Positions 17,033 through 26,806 of a DNA stretch of 64,000 bases are shown here, in pieces. The position numbers were made by a program, and so were the translations under genes. Source of the stretch: Pseudaminobacter sp040049255 (lineage in GTDB: Bacteria; Pseudomonadota; Alphaproteobacteria; Rhizobiales; Rhizobiaceae); assembly GCF_040049255.1 (NCBI RefSeq), contig NZ_JBDZDR010000004.1, forward strand, positions 372,001 to 436,000, written 5' to 3'. The notes beneath the pieces were generated by a model. It saw only the letters and a list, made by a program, of their open reading frames with translations. It made no database searches and was not told where the DNA came from. The number at the start of each line of letters is the position of its first letter. The stretch's first letter is position 1.

Positions 17033-19045
17033 ATGTTCAAGAAGATATTGATCGCCAATCGAGGCGAGATCGCCTGCCGCATCATCAAGACCGCTCGCCG
17101 CATGGGCATTGCCACGGTCGCCGTCTATTCCGATGCCGACCGCGACGCGGTGCATGTCGAGATGGCCGACGAGGCGGTGCATATCGGCCCTGCCGCAGCG
17201 GCGCAAAGCTATCTGCTGCCAGAAAAGATCATCGAGGCGTGCAAGGCGACGGGGGCCGAAGCCGTGCATCCCGGCTACGGCTTCCTTTCAGAGCGGGCGT
17301 CGTTCTGCGAAACCTTGGAAAGCGAAGGGATCATCTTCATCGGCCCGAAGTCCAAGGCCATCCGCGCCATGGGCGACAAGATCGAGTCGAAAAAATTCGC
17401 CAACCATGCCCGGGTCAGCACCGTGCCGGGCTATCTGGGCGTGATCGAGGATGCCGACCATGCAGAGCGGATCGCCGGTGAGATCGGCTATCCGGTGATG
17501 ATCAAGGCGTCCGCCGGCGGCGGCGGCAAGGGCATGCGCGTCGCCTGGGACAGGGCCGAAGTGCGCGACGGTTTTGAGCGCGCCCGCTCCGAAGCAAAAA
17601 GCTCCTTCGGCGACGACCGCGTCTTCATCGAGAAATTCATCGTCGAACCGCGTCACATCGAGATTCAGGTGCTGGCCGACGCATATGGCAACGCCATCTA
17701 TCTCGGCGAGCGCGAATGCTCGATCCAGCGCCGCAACCAGAAGGTTGTCGAGGAGGCGCCGTCGCCTTTCCTTGATGAAAAGACGCGGCATGCCATGGGC
17801 GAACAGGCGGTCGCGCTGTCGAAGGCGGTGGACTACCAGAGCGCCGGCACGGTGGAATTCATCGTCGACCGCGATCGCAATTTCTACTTCCTAGAAATGA
17901 ACACCCGCCTGCAGGTGGAGCATCCGGTGACCGAACTCGTCACTGGCGTCGACCTGGTCGAGCAGATGATCCGCATCGCGGCCGGTGAGAAGCTGGCAAT
18001 CCGCCAGGAAGTTGTGCGGCTGAACGGCTGGGCGGTGGAAAGCCGGCTCTACGCCGAAGATCCCTATCGCAACTTCCTGCCTTCCATCGGCCGGCTCACC
18101 CGTTACCGGCCTCCGGAGGAAGGAACATTCGGTGACATCGTCATCCGCAACGACACTGGGGTAACGGAAGGCTCCGAGATTTCGATGTTCTACGATCCGA
18201 TGATCGCAAAACTCTGCACCTGGGCGCCGACCCGGCTGGAGGCGATCGACGCCATGTCGGAGGCGCTGGACGAGTTCGTGGTCGACGGCATCGAGCACAA
18301 CATTCCGTTCCTCTCGGCGCTGATGCAGCATCCACGCTGGCGCGAGGGCCGTCTCTCCACCGGCTTCATTGCCGAGGAATATCCCGACGGCTTTGCGCCG
18401 ATGAAGCCGGACGACAATGAAAAGGCGGTGCTGGCTGCCGTCGCAACGGCGGTCGAACTGTTGCGCCGCGACCGTCTCGACCGGCTGACCGGGCGGCTGG
18501 CGCCGCATTCGGGCGTGCTGAAGCCGGACTGGGTGGTGCGCCTGGATGACGAATACATCCCCGTATCGATCGGCGAGGGCATGGTATCGATCCCCATGGA
18601 AATCGACCTCTCCGTCGCCGGAGGCAAGCTGCTGACGGTCATTTCCGACTGGCGCCCAGGCGAGCCGGTGTGGCGCGGAACGGTTGGCGGCCATACGGTG
18701 GCAGCTCAGATCCGGCCGATCAACAACGGCGTCCGCATTGCCTGGCGCGGGCTTTCGGCGTCCGCGCGCACCATGCTGCCGCGCACGGCCGCGCTCGACA
18801 AGCTGATGCCGGCCAAGGTTGCGCCCGACACGTCGAAGCTGCTGCTGTGTCCGATGCCGGGCCTCGTCGTGTCGATCGCGGTTGCCGAAGGGCAGGAGGT
18901 CAAGGCCGGCGAGACGCTGGCCGTGGTCGAGGCGATGAAGATGGAAAACGTGCTCCGCGCCGAGCGCGACCTTACTGTTGAGAAAATCATCGCCCAGCCG
19001 GGCGACAGCCTGGCCGTGGACGCGGTGATCATGGAGTTCGCATGA
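17033..19045 (+). CDS. pccA: propionyl-CoA carboxylase alpha subunit (biotin carboxylase plus biotin carrier)
   Basis: 670 residues. The N-terminal biotin carboxylase domain opens KILIANRGEIACRI and contains the ATP-grasp loop KASAGGGGKGMRV and EMNTRLQVEHPVTE. A BT-type linker (about 500-590) is followed by a C-terminal carrier domain with biotinyl lysine K636 in VVEAMKMENVL. The length and linker favour PccA, which carboxylates propionyl-CoA together with PccB, over AccC (about 450 residues, no carrier). Methylcrotonyl-CoA carboxylase alpha is a less likely alternative. No carboxyltransferase beta gene is in the window, so subunit partnership cannot be checked here. Confidence 0.88.
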   Translation: MFKKILIANRGEIACRIIKTARRMGIATVAVYSDADRDAVHVEMADEAVHIGPAAAAQSYLLPEKIIEACKATGAEAVHPGYGFLSERASFCETLESEGIIFIGPKSKAIRAMGDKIESKKFANHARVSTVPGYLGVIEDADHAERIAGEIGYPVMIKASAGGGGKGMRVAWDRAEVRDGFERARSEAKSSFGDDRVFIEKFIVEPRHIEIQVLADAYGNAIYLGERECSIQRRNQKVVEEAPSPFLDEKTRHAMGEQAVALSKAVDYQSAGTVEFIVDRDRNFYFLEMNTRLQVEHPVTELVTGVDLVEQMIRIAAGEKLAIRQEVVRLNGWAVESRLYAEDPYRNFLPSIGRLTRYRPPEEGTFGDIVIRNDTGVTEGSEISMFYDPMIAKLCTWAPTRLEAIDAMSEALDEFVVDGIEHNIPFLSALMQHPRWREGRLSTGFIAEEYPDGFAPMKPDDNEKAVLAAVATAVELLRRDRLDRLTGRLAPHSGVLKPDWVVRLDDEYIPVSIGEGMVSIPMEIDLSVAGGKLLTVISDWRPGEPVWRGTVGGHTVAAQIRPINNGVRIAWRGLSASARTMLPRTAALDKLMPAKVAPDTSKLLLCPMPGLVVSIAVAEGQEVKAGETLAVVEAMKMENVLRAERDLTVEKIIAQPGDSLAVDAVIMEFA

Positions 19046-19178
19046 AGCGCGCCGTCTGACGGGCCCGACCGGCGCGACGAACGCCACGTTGCGCCGCCTT
19101 CCTGTGATGGTTACCTATTCGGACTGGACCCGGCCACTCTCATTCGAGACAATGGCCTGATCCGACTCTCGAAACGAA

Positions 19179-22100
19179 ATGCCGATGACCAGCGACCGAC
19201 CGCCGCGCGACCCTATCCTGCGTAGTGCTCTTTCAGCGCGAGCCAATGCAGCGCCCAAGGCGCCCGAAACGCCGACGCGCGCCTTCGTCCACCTGCGCGT
19301 CCACTCGGCCTATTCGCTGCTGGAAGGCGCGCTGCCGGTCGGCAAGATCGTCGGTCATGCGGTGAAGGACGAAGCGCCGGCCATCGCCGTCACCGACACC
19401 AACAATCTTTTCGGCGCCCTGGAGTTTGCCCAGAAGGCCACCAAGGACGGCGTGCAACCGCTGGTGGGCTGCCTGCTCTCCGTCGATTTCAGTGACGGCA
19501 CCGATGCCAGCCCCGTCCGCAAGCAGGGCGTGGAACTCCATTCGGTGGTTCTGATCGCCGCGACCGAAGCCGGCTATGCCAATCTGGTCCGCATCGTCAG
19601 CCGCGCCTATCTGGAAACGCCGTCGGGCGAGCCTGTGCACGCCAAGCTCGAATGGGTCGGCAATCTGTCCGAAGGCATCATCTGCCTCTCCGGTGGGCCG
19701 CGCGGGCCGATTGGCACCGCCCTCAAGAGCGGGCACGCCGAACTCGCGGAAAGCCGGCTGCTGGCCTTGCACGCAATGTTCGGTGACCGGCTCTATGTCG
19801 AGCTGGAGCGTCTTGGCGGCTACGACCGCGCGGTGGAAGCCGCGACCATCGATCTCGCCTACCGCCACCGGCTACCGCTTGTGGCCACCAACGAGGCCTT
19901 CTTCCCGGCGCGCGGCGACTATGAGGCGCATGACGCGCTGATCGCCATTGCCGAGGGCTCGGTTGTCGCCGAGGACAACCGCCGGCGGCTGACGCCTGAC
20001 AATTTCCTGAAATCCCAGAAGGAGATGTCGCAGCTCTTTGCCGATCTGCCCGAAGCGATCGACAACACGATCGAGATCGCCCGGCGCTGCTCGTACTATA
20101 CGCAGACACGGAAACCGATCCTGCCGCGCTTCGCCGGTGCCGATGTGGCTGATGCCGAAGCCGCCGAAAGGGCGGAGTCCGAGGAACTGGCGCGTCAGGC
20201 CCGCGAAGGCCTTGCCAACCGCATCGCCACGCGCGGCATCCACCCCGGCTTCACCGAGGAGCAGTATCGCGAACGCCTGGAGTTCGAGATCGGCATCATC
20301 CAGCGCATGAAGTTCCCGGGCTACTTTCTCATCGTCTCGGACTTCATCAAATGGGCCAAGGCGCAGGGCATTCCGGTGGGGCCGGGCCGCGGATCGGGCG
20401 CGGGCTCGCTGGTCGCCTATGCGCTCACCATCACCGACGTCGACCCGCTGCGTTTCTCGCTGCTGTTCGAGCGCTTCCTCAACCCCGACCGCGTCTCGAT
20501 GCCCGACTTCGACATCGACTTCTGCCAGGACCGGCGCGAAGAGGTGATCCGCTACGTGCAGGCCAAATATGGCCGCGACCAGGTCGGCCAGATCATCACC
20601 TTCGGTACGCTGCAGGCGCGCGCGGTGCTGCGCGACGTAGGTCGCGTGCTACAAATGCCCTATGGCCAGGTCGACCGGCTGTGCAAGATGGTGCCGGCCA
20701 ATCCCGCCAATCCAGTCACGCTTGCTCAGGCCATCGAGGGCGAGCCGCGCTTTGCGGAAGAGGCCGAGCGCGAGCCCATCGTTCAGACGCTGCTCGACAT
20801 GGCGCAGAAGCTGGAGGGCCTCTACCGCCACGCCTCCACCCACGCCGCCGGCATCGTGATCGGCGACCGTCCGTTGTCGGAACTGGTGCCGATGTACCGC
20901 GATCCGCGCTCGGATATGCCGGTCACCCAGTTCAATATGAAATATGTCGAGCAGGCGGGGCTGGTAAAGTTCGACTTCCTCGGCCTGAAGACGCTTTCCG
21001 TGCTGCAGACGGCCGTCAAGCTCATCAGCCGGCGCGGCGTTGATATCGATCTTGCCCAGATCCCGCTCGACGATCCCAAGACCTATGCCATGCTGTCGCG
21101 CGGCGAAACAGTCGGCATCTTCCAGGTTGAAAGTGCCGGCATGCGCAAGGCGCTGATCGGCATGAAGCCCGACTGCATCGAGGACATCATCGCGCTGGTG
21201 GCGCTCTACCGCCCGGGCCCGATGGAAAACATTCCCATCTACAACGCCCGCAAGCACGGCGAGGAGGAGATCGCCTCCATCCACCCCATGATCGACCATC
21301 TGGTGAAGGAGACGCAGGGCGTCATCGTCTACCAGGAGCAGGTCATGCAGATTGCACAGGAGCTGGCCGGCTACTCGCTCGGCGAAGCCGACCTTCTGCG
21401 CCGCGCCATGGGCAAGAAGATCCGCGCCGAGATGGACAAGCAGCGCGAGCGCTTTGTCTCGGGCGCGGTGGAAAAGGGCGTCAGCAAGCAGCAGTCCGAT
21501 TTCATCTTCGACCTGCTGGCAAAGTTCGCAGACTACGGCTTCAACAAGTCGCACGCCGCCGCCTACGCCATCGTCTCCTACCAGACGGCCTATCTGAAGG
21601 CGCATTACCCGGTCGAGTTCCTCGCCGCGTCGATGACCTACGATATGTCCAACACCGACAAGCTGTCAGACTTCCGGCAGGATGCGTTGCGACTGGGCAT
21701 CGACGTGGTGCCGCCTTCGGTCAGGACCTCATACAGGCCCTTCGAGGTCGGCGAGAACCGCATCTTTTATGCGCTCGCCGCCATCAAGGGCGTGGGCGAG
21801 GCGGCGGTCGATCACATCGTGGCCAAGCGCGCCGAAAAGCCCTTCGAGGATCTGGAGGATTTTTGCGAGCGCATCGATCCCAAGATCGTCGGCAAACGCG
21901 TCTTCGAAAGCCTGATCAATGCCGGCGCGCTGGATTGCTTCGGCCACGACCGTGCTTCGCTGATGGCGGGGGTGGAGCGCATGATGGGCCTTGCCTCGCG
22001 CTCACAGGCCGATGCAGCCGCCGGCATAACCGACATGTTCGGCGCGGCTTCGCCCAGCCGCCAGAAACAGCTGCATCTGCCCGCCGCCGAGCCGTGGCTG

Positions 22101-22721
22101 CCTGCAGACCGGCTGCACCGCGAGTTCCAGGTCGTGGGGTTCTATCTCTCCGCCCACCCGCTTGACGAATACAAGGCGGTGCTCGGGAAGATGCGTGTCC
22201 AGACCTGGACCGAATTTTCCGCTGCCGTGAAGCGTGGCGCCACCGCCGGGCGTCTGGCCGGCACCGTCACCTCCAAGCAGGAGCGCAAGACCCGCACCGG
22301 CAACAAGATGGGCGTGGTGATGTTCTCCGATACTTCGGGCCAGTACGAGGCGGTGCTGTTCTCCGAGGCGTTGGCGCAATATCGCGACCTGCTCGAGCCC
22401 GGCAAATCGGTCGTCATCACCGTCGCGGCAGAGAACCGGCCCGAAGGCGTCAACCTGCGCATCCAGACCGCGCATTCGCTGGAGGACGAGGCCAGCCGCG
22501 TGCAGAAGGCGCTGCGCGTGTATCTGCGCGATGTCTCGCCGCTCAACATGCTGGCCAACCAGCTCACCACGAAGGGCGAGGGGCAGGTGAGTTTTGTCGT
22601 GATCAAGGACAACGCCCAGGGCGAGGTCGAGATCGAGCTTCCCAATCGCTATCGCATATCCCCGCAGATCGCCTCCGCCATGCGCGCGGTGCCCGGCGTG
22701 GTCGAGGTGGAGCTGGTGTAG
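19179..22721 (+). CDS. dnaE: DNA polymerase III alpha subunit
   Basis: 1180 residues, the replicative DnaE1 size. An N-terminal PHP domain (VHLRVHSAYSLLEGALPVG) is followed by the palm with GPGRGSGAGSLVAYAL and the catalytic aspartates in MPDFDIDFCQDRREEV. Next come the fingers/HhH region (KGVGEAAVDHIVAKRAE) and an OB-fold near residues 1020-1100 (GTVTSKQERKTRTGNKMG). It carries out leading- and lagging-strand synthesis in the holoenzyme. It is transcribed alone, 133 bases after pccA. The error-prone DnaE2 form is shorter and normally sits with imuA/imuB, which are absent here. Confidence 0.97.
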   Translation: MPMTSDRPPRDPILRSALSARANAAPKAPETPTRAFVHLRVHSAYSLLEGALPVGKIVGHAVKDEAPAIAVTDTNNLFGALEFAQKATKDGVQPLVGCLLSVDFSDGTDASPVRKQGVELHSVVLIAATEAGYANLVRIVSRAYLETPSGEPVHAKLEWVGNLSEGIICLSGGPRGPIGTALKSGHAELAESRLLALHAMFGDRLYVELERLGGYDRAVEAATIDLAYRHRLPLVATNEAFFPARGDYEAHDALIAIAEGSVVAEDNRRRLTPDNFLKSQKEMSQLFADLPEAIDNTIEIARRCSYYTQTRKPILPRFAGADVADAEAAERAESEELARQAREGLANRIATRGIHPGFTEEQYRERLEFEIGIIQRMKFPGYFLIVSDFIKWAKAQGIPVGPGRGSGAGSLVAYALTITDVDPLRFSLLFERFLNPDRVSMPDFDIDFCQDRREEVIRYVQAKYGRDQVGQIITFGTLQARAVLRDVGRVLQMPYGQVDRLCKMVPANPANPVTLAQAIEGEPRFAEEAEREPIVQTLLDMAQKLEGLYRHASTHAAGIVIGDRPLSELVPMYRDPRSDMPVTQFNMKYVEQAGLVKFDFLGLKTLSVLQTAVKLISRRGVDIDLAQIPLDDPKTYAMLSRGETVGIFQVESAGMRKALIGMKPDCIEDIIALVALYRPGPMENIPIYNARKHGEEEIASIHPMIDHLVKETQGVIVYQEQVMQIAQELAGYSLGEADLLRRAMGKKIRAEMDKQRERFVSGAVEKGVSKQQSDFIFDLLAKFADYGFNKSHAAAYAIVSYQTAYLKAHYPVEFLAASMTYDMSNTDKLSDFRQDALRLGIDVVPPSVRTSYRPFEVGENRIFYALAAIKGVGEAAVDHIVAKRAEKPFEDLEDFCERIDPKIVGKRVFESLINAGALDCFGHDRASLMAGVERMMGLASRSQADAAAGITDMFGAASPSRQKQLHLPAAEPWLPADRLHREFQVVGFYLSAHPLDEYKAVLGKMRVQTWTEFSAAVKRGATAGRLAGTVTSKQERKTRTGNKMGVVMFSDTSGQYEAVLFSEALAQYRDLLEPGKSVVITVAAENRPEGVNLRIQTAHSLEDEASRVQKALRVYLRDVSPLNMLANQLTTKGEGQVSFVVIKDNAQGEVEIELPNRYRISPQIASAMRAVPGVVEVELV

Positions 22722-22802
22722 GACTGGCGATCGGCAGGACGGCCGGAAAGGCCGCCGCCGACCGCATCTGCATCGGACTGCCGGTTGAGAGTCCGAGCCC
22801 CG

Positions 22803-22860
22803 GGGCCCCGGAACCTCCGCATCTCGCTTCGCTCATGCTCCGGCCCGAGGACGACGGAAG
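22803..22860 (+). repeat. left arm of a ~58-bp inverted repeat (intergenic mosaic element)
   Basis: This arm reads GGGCCCCGGAACCTCCGCAT in its first 20 bases. It is nearly the reverse complement of 22986-23043, with a handful of mismatches. Each arm also has internal CCGGA/TCCGG self-complementarity, so the single strand could form nested hairpins. The style is that of repeated intergenic elements in Mesorhizobium-type genomes. Confidence 0.75.
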
Positions 22861-22985
22861 AAAGGCTGCGGCATACCTTCAACGTCGTGTCCAACAACCT
22901 TCGACAATCTGCAGGAACCTTCAACAAGTTGAGATTGATTGTGCCCAGTAGCCCTCGACGCTGGCGATTGGCGTCGGCCGCCCCA

Positions 22986-23043
22986 CTTCCGTCATCCTCG
23001 GGCCGGAGCACGAGCGTAGCGAGTGCGGAGGTTCCGGGGACCC
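22986..23043 (-). repeat. right arm of the ~58-bp inverted repeat
   Basis: Starts CTTCCGTCATCCTCGGGCCG and ends GAGGTTCCGGGGACCC. It is the reverse complement of 22803-22860 apart from a few substitutions, with 125 bases between the arms. The two arms could be two oppositely oriented copies of one repeat family or the ends of a small non-autonomous element. Confidence 0.75.
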
Positions 23044-23224
23044 ATGCTGGTCGGCCAAAGCTGCCGCTGCGGTGCAGAAAGAGGGCCGCAGATTTACTCA
23101 GACGAGCGCGTCCGATGACCGCCCGTCTTATCAGGTTCAACGGCCAGACGCGAAAGCGGGCGTGGCGACGATGGAGCGCGCCGGCGCTTGAACGCGCGCG
23201 AAAATTCGGGCACATGGCAGCACG

Positions 23225-24115
23225 ATGAGCACCACCGCCAGTCCTCGCGAACTCGACCACCTCGTGCTGCCGACCGCGGCGCTCGACACGGCGCGCATCC
23301 GGCTTGAGGCGCTCGGCTTCACCGTCGCACCCATAGGCGTGCATCCGTTTGGCACCGAGAACGCCTGCATCTATCTGGCCGACGGCACATTTCTCGAACC
23401 CTTGGTGGTAGGAGATCCGGCCAAGGCTGCCGAGGCGGTGGCGGCCAACAACGTGTTCGTCGCGCGCGACCAGGCATTTCGTGAGCGCAATGGTGCGGAA
23501 GGGCTTTCGGCGGTGGTATTCGCCACGCGCAACGCCGATGCCGACCATGACGCATTCGTGCGCGCCGGCGTGTCGGCAGGTCCCCGGCTCGATTTCTCGC
23601 GGCCCTTCGTCGACGCCTCCGGCAAGGAAGACACCGCCTCCTTCCGGCTGGCTTTTGCCGCCGAGACTGCGGTGCCGGACACCTTCTTTTTTACCTGCGA
23701 GCGCGCGAACGCGCCCAAGGTCGACCGCTCCGCGCTTCAGGCCCACACCAACGGCGCGCGGCGTATCACGGCCGTTGTGGGCTGCGCCGAAGACCCCGCC
23801 GGCCACAGGCAATTCTTCGAGGCCGTCACTGGTGCTCCGGTTACGTCGCCCGCAGCCGGCCGGATCGAAGTCTGCCTGCCCAATGCCGCGATCGCGATCG
23901 CGGACGCGGCCGGCTTCAGCATCGAGTTCGGGCTGGATGCGCCGTCCGGCTCGCCGCTGCGGCTTGCGGCAATCGTGTTTGGCGTCGCCAGCCTCAGCCA
24001 GGCCAAGGCCCATTTCGATGCCGGCGGCGTCGGCTACCAACAGCGCGGCAGCCGGCTGGTAGTGCCGCCAGCGGCCGGGCAGGGCGCTATTTTCGCTTTC
24101 GAGGAGCTTTCATGA
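23225..24115 (+). CDS. VOC-superfamily protein (glyoxalase-like domain)
   Basis: 296 residues. The N-terminal half (LDHLVLPTAALDTARIRLEALGFTVAPIGVHPFGTENACIYL) is a vicinal-oxygen-chelate domain of the glyoxalase-like type, and the C-terminal half appears to be a second, more diverged repeat (FGVASLSQAKAHFDAGGVGY). The metal ligands H12 and E80-type residues are only tentative. The 3' end overlaps kdsA by four bases (ATGA), so the two are co-translated. The substrate is unknown. Confidence 0.78.
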   Translation: MSTTASPRELDHLVLPTAALDTARIRLEALGFTVAPIGVHPFGTENACIYLADGTFLEPLVVGDPAKAAEAVAANNVFVARDQAFRERNGAEGLSAVVFATRNADADHDAFVRAGVSAGPRLDFSRPFVDASGKEDTASFRLAFAAETAVPDTFFFTCERANAPKVDRSALQAHTNGARRITAVVGCAEDPAGHRQFFEAVTGAPVTSPAAGRIEVCLPNAAIAIADAAGFSIEFGLDAPSGSPLRLAAIVFGVASLSQAKAHFDAGGVGYQQRGSRLVVPPAAGQGAIFAFEELS

Positions 24116-24945
24116 ACGCGCCGAATTCGTCAGTCACCGTGGGCAAGGCAATCTTCGGCAACAGCGCGCCGCTGGCGCTGATCGCCGGGCCTTGCCAGCT
24201 CGAGTCCCGCCAGCATGCCTTCGACATGGTCGGCGCGCTGAAGGAGATCACCGAGCGGCTGGGCATCGGGCTCGTCTACAAGTCCAGCTTCGACAAGGCC
24301 AACCGCACGTCGCTGTCGGGCAAGCGCGGTGCCGGGCTCGATGCGGCATTGCCAGTCTTCGAGGACATCCGCAAGGAGTTCGGCCTGCCGGTGCTGACCG
24401 ACGTGCACACCGAGGAGCAGTGCGCCCTCGTCGCGCCGTCGGTGGACATCCTGCAGATCCCCGCCTTCCTCAGCCGCCAGACCGACCTTCTCGTCGCCGC
24501 CGCCAAAACCGGCAAGGTGGTCAATGTGAAGAAGGGCCAGTTCCTCGCGCCCTGGGACATGAAGAACGTGGTGGCCAAGGTCGTCGGCTCGGGCAATGCC
24601 AATGTGATGGTCACCGAGCGCGGCGCTTCCTTCGGCTACAACACGCTGGTCTCGGACATGCGCTCTTTGCCGATCATGGCCGAGATGGGCGCGCCGGTGA
24701 TCTTCGACGCCACCCACTCGGTGCAGCAGCCGGGCGGGCAGGGCGGCTCTTCGGGCGGCGAGCGGCGCTTCGTCGAGACTCTGGCGCGGGCGGCCGTGGC
24801 CGTGGGCGTCGCCGGCGTTTTCATCGAAACGCACCAGGACCCCGACAACGCCCCCTCCGACGGCCCCAACATGGTGCCCCTGAAAGACATGCCGGCATTG
24901 CTCGAAAGGCTGATGGCGTTCGACCGGGTGGCCAAGGGCAAATGA
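24112..24945 (+). CDS. kdsA: 3-deoxy-8-phosphooctulonate synthase (KDO-8-phosphate synthase)
   Basis: 277 residues. It condenses phosphoenolpyruvate with D-arabinose-5-phosphate for lipid A-core KDO, in the cytoplasm. Family marks are LIAGPCQLES, YKSSFDKANRTS, ILQIPAFLSRQTDLLVAAA, DATHSVQQPGG and FIETHQDPDNAPSDGPNM. The start overlaps the VOC gene. Eno, 98 bases downstream, makes its substrate phosphoenolpyruvate. Confidence 0.97.
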   Translation: MNAPNSSVTVGKAIFGNSAPLALIAGPCQLESRQHAFDMVGALKEITERLGIGLVYKSSFDKANRTSLSGKRGAGLDAALPVFEDIRKEFGLPVLTDVHTEEQCALVAPSVDILQIPAFLSRQTDLLVAAAKTGKVVNVKKGQFLAPWDMKNVVAKVVGSGNANVMVTERGASFGYNTLVSDMRSLPIMAEMGAPVIFDATHSVQQPGGQGGSSGGERRFVETLARAAVAVGVAGVFIETHQDPDNAPSDGPNMVPLKDMPALLERLMAFDRVAKGK

Positions 24946-25043
24946 GCGGTGCATTCCGGCTTTGCCGGGGCGTACTAGATTGCCTTTTTCCCGGCTTTCG
25001 CTAAGAGGCACGAATATTTCCGCCACATCCGAGGGACCCTTCA

Positions 25044-26318
25044 ATGACCGCCATCATCGACATCATCGGCCGCGAAATTCTCGACAGCCGCGGCAACCCC
25101 ACCGTGGAAGTGGACGTGGTGCTGGAAGACGGCTCGATGGGCCGCGCAGCCGTGCCTTCGGGCGCCTCGACCGGCGCGCATGAGGCTGTGGAATTGCGCG
25201 ACGGCGGGCCGCGCTATCTCGGCAAGGGCGTGGAGCGTGCGGTTGAGGCCGTCAACGGCGAGATTTTCGAGGCCCTCGGCGGCATGGAAGCCGAGCACCA
25301 GGCCGAGATCGACCAGACCATGATCGATCTCGACGGCACCGCCAACAAGAGCCGCCTGGGCGCCAACGCCATCCTCGGTGTTTCGCTCGCTGTCGCCAAG
25401 GCCGCGGCCGTGGCCTCCAACTTGCCGCTTTACCGTTATCTCGGCGGCCCCAACGCCCGCGTGCTGCCGGTGCCGATGATGAACATCATCAATGGCGGCG
25501 CCCATGCCGACAACCCGATCGATTTCCAGGAATTCATGATCATGCCGATCGGCGCGTCGTCGTTGCGCGATGCCGTGCGCTGGGGCTCGGAAATCTTCCA
25601 CACGCTGAAGAAGCGCCTCAAGGACGCCGGTCACAACACCAATGTCGGCGATGAGGGCGGCTTCGCGCCGAACCTCAAGAGCGCCCAGGCGGCCCTCGAC
25701 TTCATCATGGAGTCGATCGAGCAGGCCGGCTACAAGCCGGGCGACGACGTGGCAATCGCCCTCGACTGCGCGGCGACCGAGTTCTTCAAGGGCGGCAACT
25801 ACGTCTACGATGGCGAGCGGAAGACCCGCGACCCCAAGACCCAGGCCAAGTATCTGGCCAAGCTTGCTGCGGACTACCCAATCATCTCGATCGAGGACGG
25901 CATGGCCGAGGACGATTGGGAAGGCTGGAAGATGCTGACCGACCTCGCCGGCGACAAGGTGCAGCTGGTCGGCGACGACCTCTTCGTTACCAACACCGCG
26001 CGCCTGCGCGACGGCATCCGCATGGGCGTGGCCAACTCCATCCTGGTCAAGGTCAACCAGATCGGCTCGCTCACGGAGACCCTGGATGCGGTGGAGACCG
26101 CTCACCGCGCGGGCTACACCTCCGTCATGTCGCACCGCTCTGGCGAGACCGAGGACTACACCATCGCCGACCTCGCGGTGGCGACCAATTGCGGGCAGAT
26201 CAAGACCGGCTCGCTCGCCCGTTCGGATCGGCTCGCGAAATACAACCAGCTCATCCGCATCGAGCAGGAACTGGGCAAGCAGGCGCGCTACGCCGGCCGC
26301 TCGATTCTCAAGGGCTGA
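25044..26318 (+). CDS. eno: enolase (phosphopyruvate hydratase)
   Basis: 424 residues. It interconverts 2-phosphoglycerate and phosphoenolpyruvate in glycolysis and gluconeogenesis. Diagnostic pieces are ILDSRGNPTVEVDV, the loop SGASTGAHEAVELRDGG, GDEGGFAPNLKS, the Mg ligands around ALDCAATEF and SIEDGMAEDDWEGW, and SHRSGETEDYTIADLAV. A strong intrinsic terminator follows the stop codon, so kdsA-eno probably ends here and ftsB starts a new unit. Confidence 0.98.
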   Translation: MTAIIDIIGREILDSRGNPTVEVDVVLEDGSMGRAAVPSGASTGAHEAVELRDGGPRYLGKGVERAVEAVNGEIFEALGGMEAEHQAEIDQTMIDLDGTANKSRLGANAILGVSLAVAKAAAVASNLPLYRYLGGPNARVLPVPMMNIINGGAHADNPIDFQEFMIMPIGASSLRDAVRWGSEIFHTLKKRLKDAGHNTNVGDEGGFAPNLKSAQAALDFIMESIEQAGYKPGDDVAIALDCAATEFFKGGNYVYDGERKTRDPKTQAKYLAKLAADYPIISIEDGMAEDDWEGWKMLTDLAGDKVQLVGDDLFVTNTARLRDGIRMGVANSILVKVNQIGSLTETLDAVETAHRAGYTSVMSHRSGETEDYTIADLAVATNCGQIKTGSLARSDRLAKYNQLIRIEQELGKQARYAGRSILKG

Positions 26319-26351
26319 GCCGCGCTGCTTTTCCAGCGCAATCCTGATTCA

Positions 26352-26377
26352 AGGGCGGGGGCAACCCCGCCCTTTTT
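26352..26377 (+). terminator. rho-independent terminator after eno
   Basis: A perfect 9-bp stem, AGGGCGGGG (26352-26360) with CCCCGCCCT (26365-26373), encloses a four-base loop GCAA and is followed by TTTT. It lies 33 bases after the eno stop. Confidence 0.9.
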
Positions 26378-26485
26378 CATCGCCGGATCGGTTTCGGACG
26401 ATGCCGCTCCGGCGCTCCAATCGTCGCCGTCGTAACCGGACATTAAGCATGATTGGTCCACAAGGAAGCGTCAGGGATTTGCGCC

Positions 26486-26803
26486 ATGTGGACACGTCAG
26501 CACAAAGAAAGAAAAACCGGCCGGCTCATCGTGCCTGGCCTGGCAGTGCTCTTCCTTTCCTATTTCGGCTTTCACGCCTACCACGGCGAGCTGGGCATCT
26601 ATTCCAAGTATCAGCTCAAGGCGCAGGCGGCCGGTCTGCAGTCGCAGCTGGATGCCATGCGTGCCAAGCGCATCGAGCTTGAGCGGCGGGTTCAGCTGTT
26701 GCATGATGGAACCCTGGAAAAGGACATGCTGGACGAGCAGGCCCGCAAGGCGTTGAATCTGTCCCATGCGGATGAGCTGACAATCATCCGCTCTTCGGAT
26801 TGA
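26486..26803 (+). CDS. ftsB: cell division protein FtsB/DivIC (septum formation initiator)
   Basis: 105 residues from MWTRQHKERKTGRL; AGGGA lies nine bases before this ATG, while the upstream in-frame start has less support. There is one membrane helix (LIVPGLAVLFLSYFGFHAY), then a periplasmic coiled coil (KYQLKAQAAGLQSQLDAMRAKRIELERRVQLL). That is the layout of FtsB, which bridges FtsL and FtsQ in the divisome. Its position between eno and pdhA is the usual one in rhizobia and in many other proteobacteria (eno-ftsB). Confidence 0.88.
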   Translation: MWTRQHKERKTGRLIVPGLAVLFLSYFGFHAYHGELGIYSKYQLKAQAAGLQSQLDAMRAKRIELERRVQLLHDGTLEKDMLDEQARKALNLSHADELTIIRSSD

Positions 26804-26806
26804 GTA

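Larger units (their letters stand above)
22722..23224. other. 500-bp non-coding gap between dnaE and the VOC gene
   Basis: No convincing gene. The short open frames lack a start context and protein-like composition. The gap holds a hairpin-forming CGGACT/AGTCCG pair near 22774-22796 just after dnaE, and then a long inverted repeat (22803-22860 against 22986-23043). It looks like an intergenic repeat element inserted behind dnaE. Confidence 0.6.

Noticed and set aside
22785..23228. Open frame through the dnaE-VOC gap
   Set aside because: It runs through the long inverted repeat and has no domain; the composition is that of repeat DNA.
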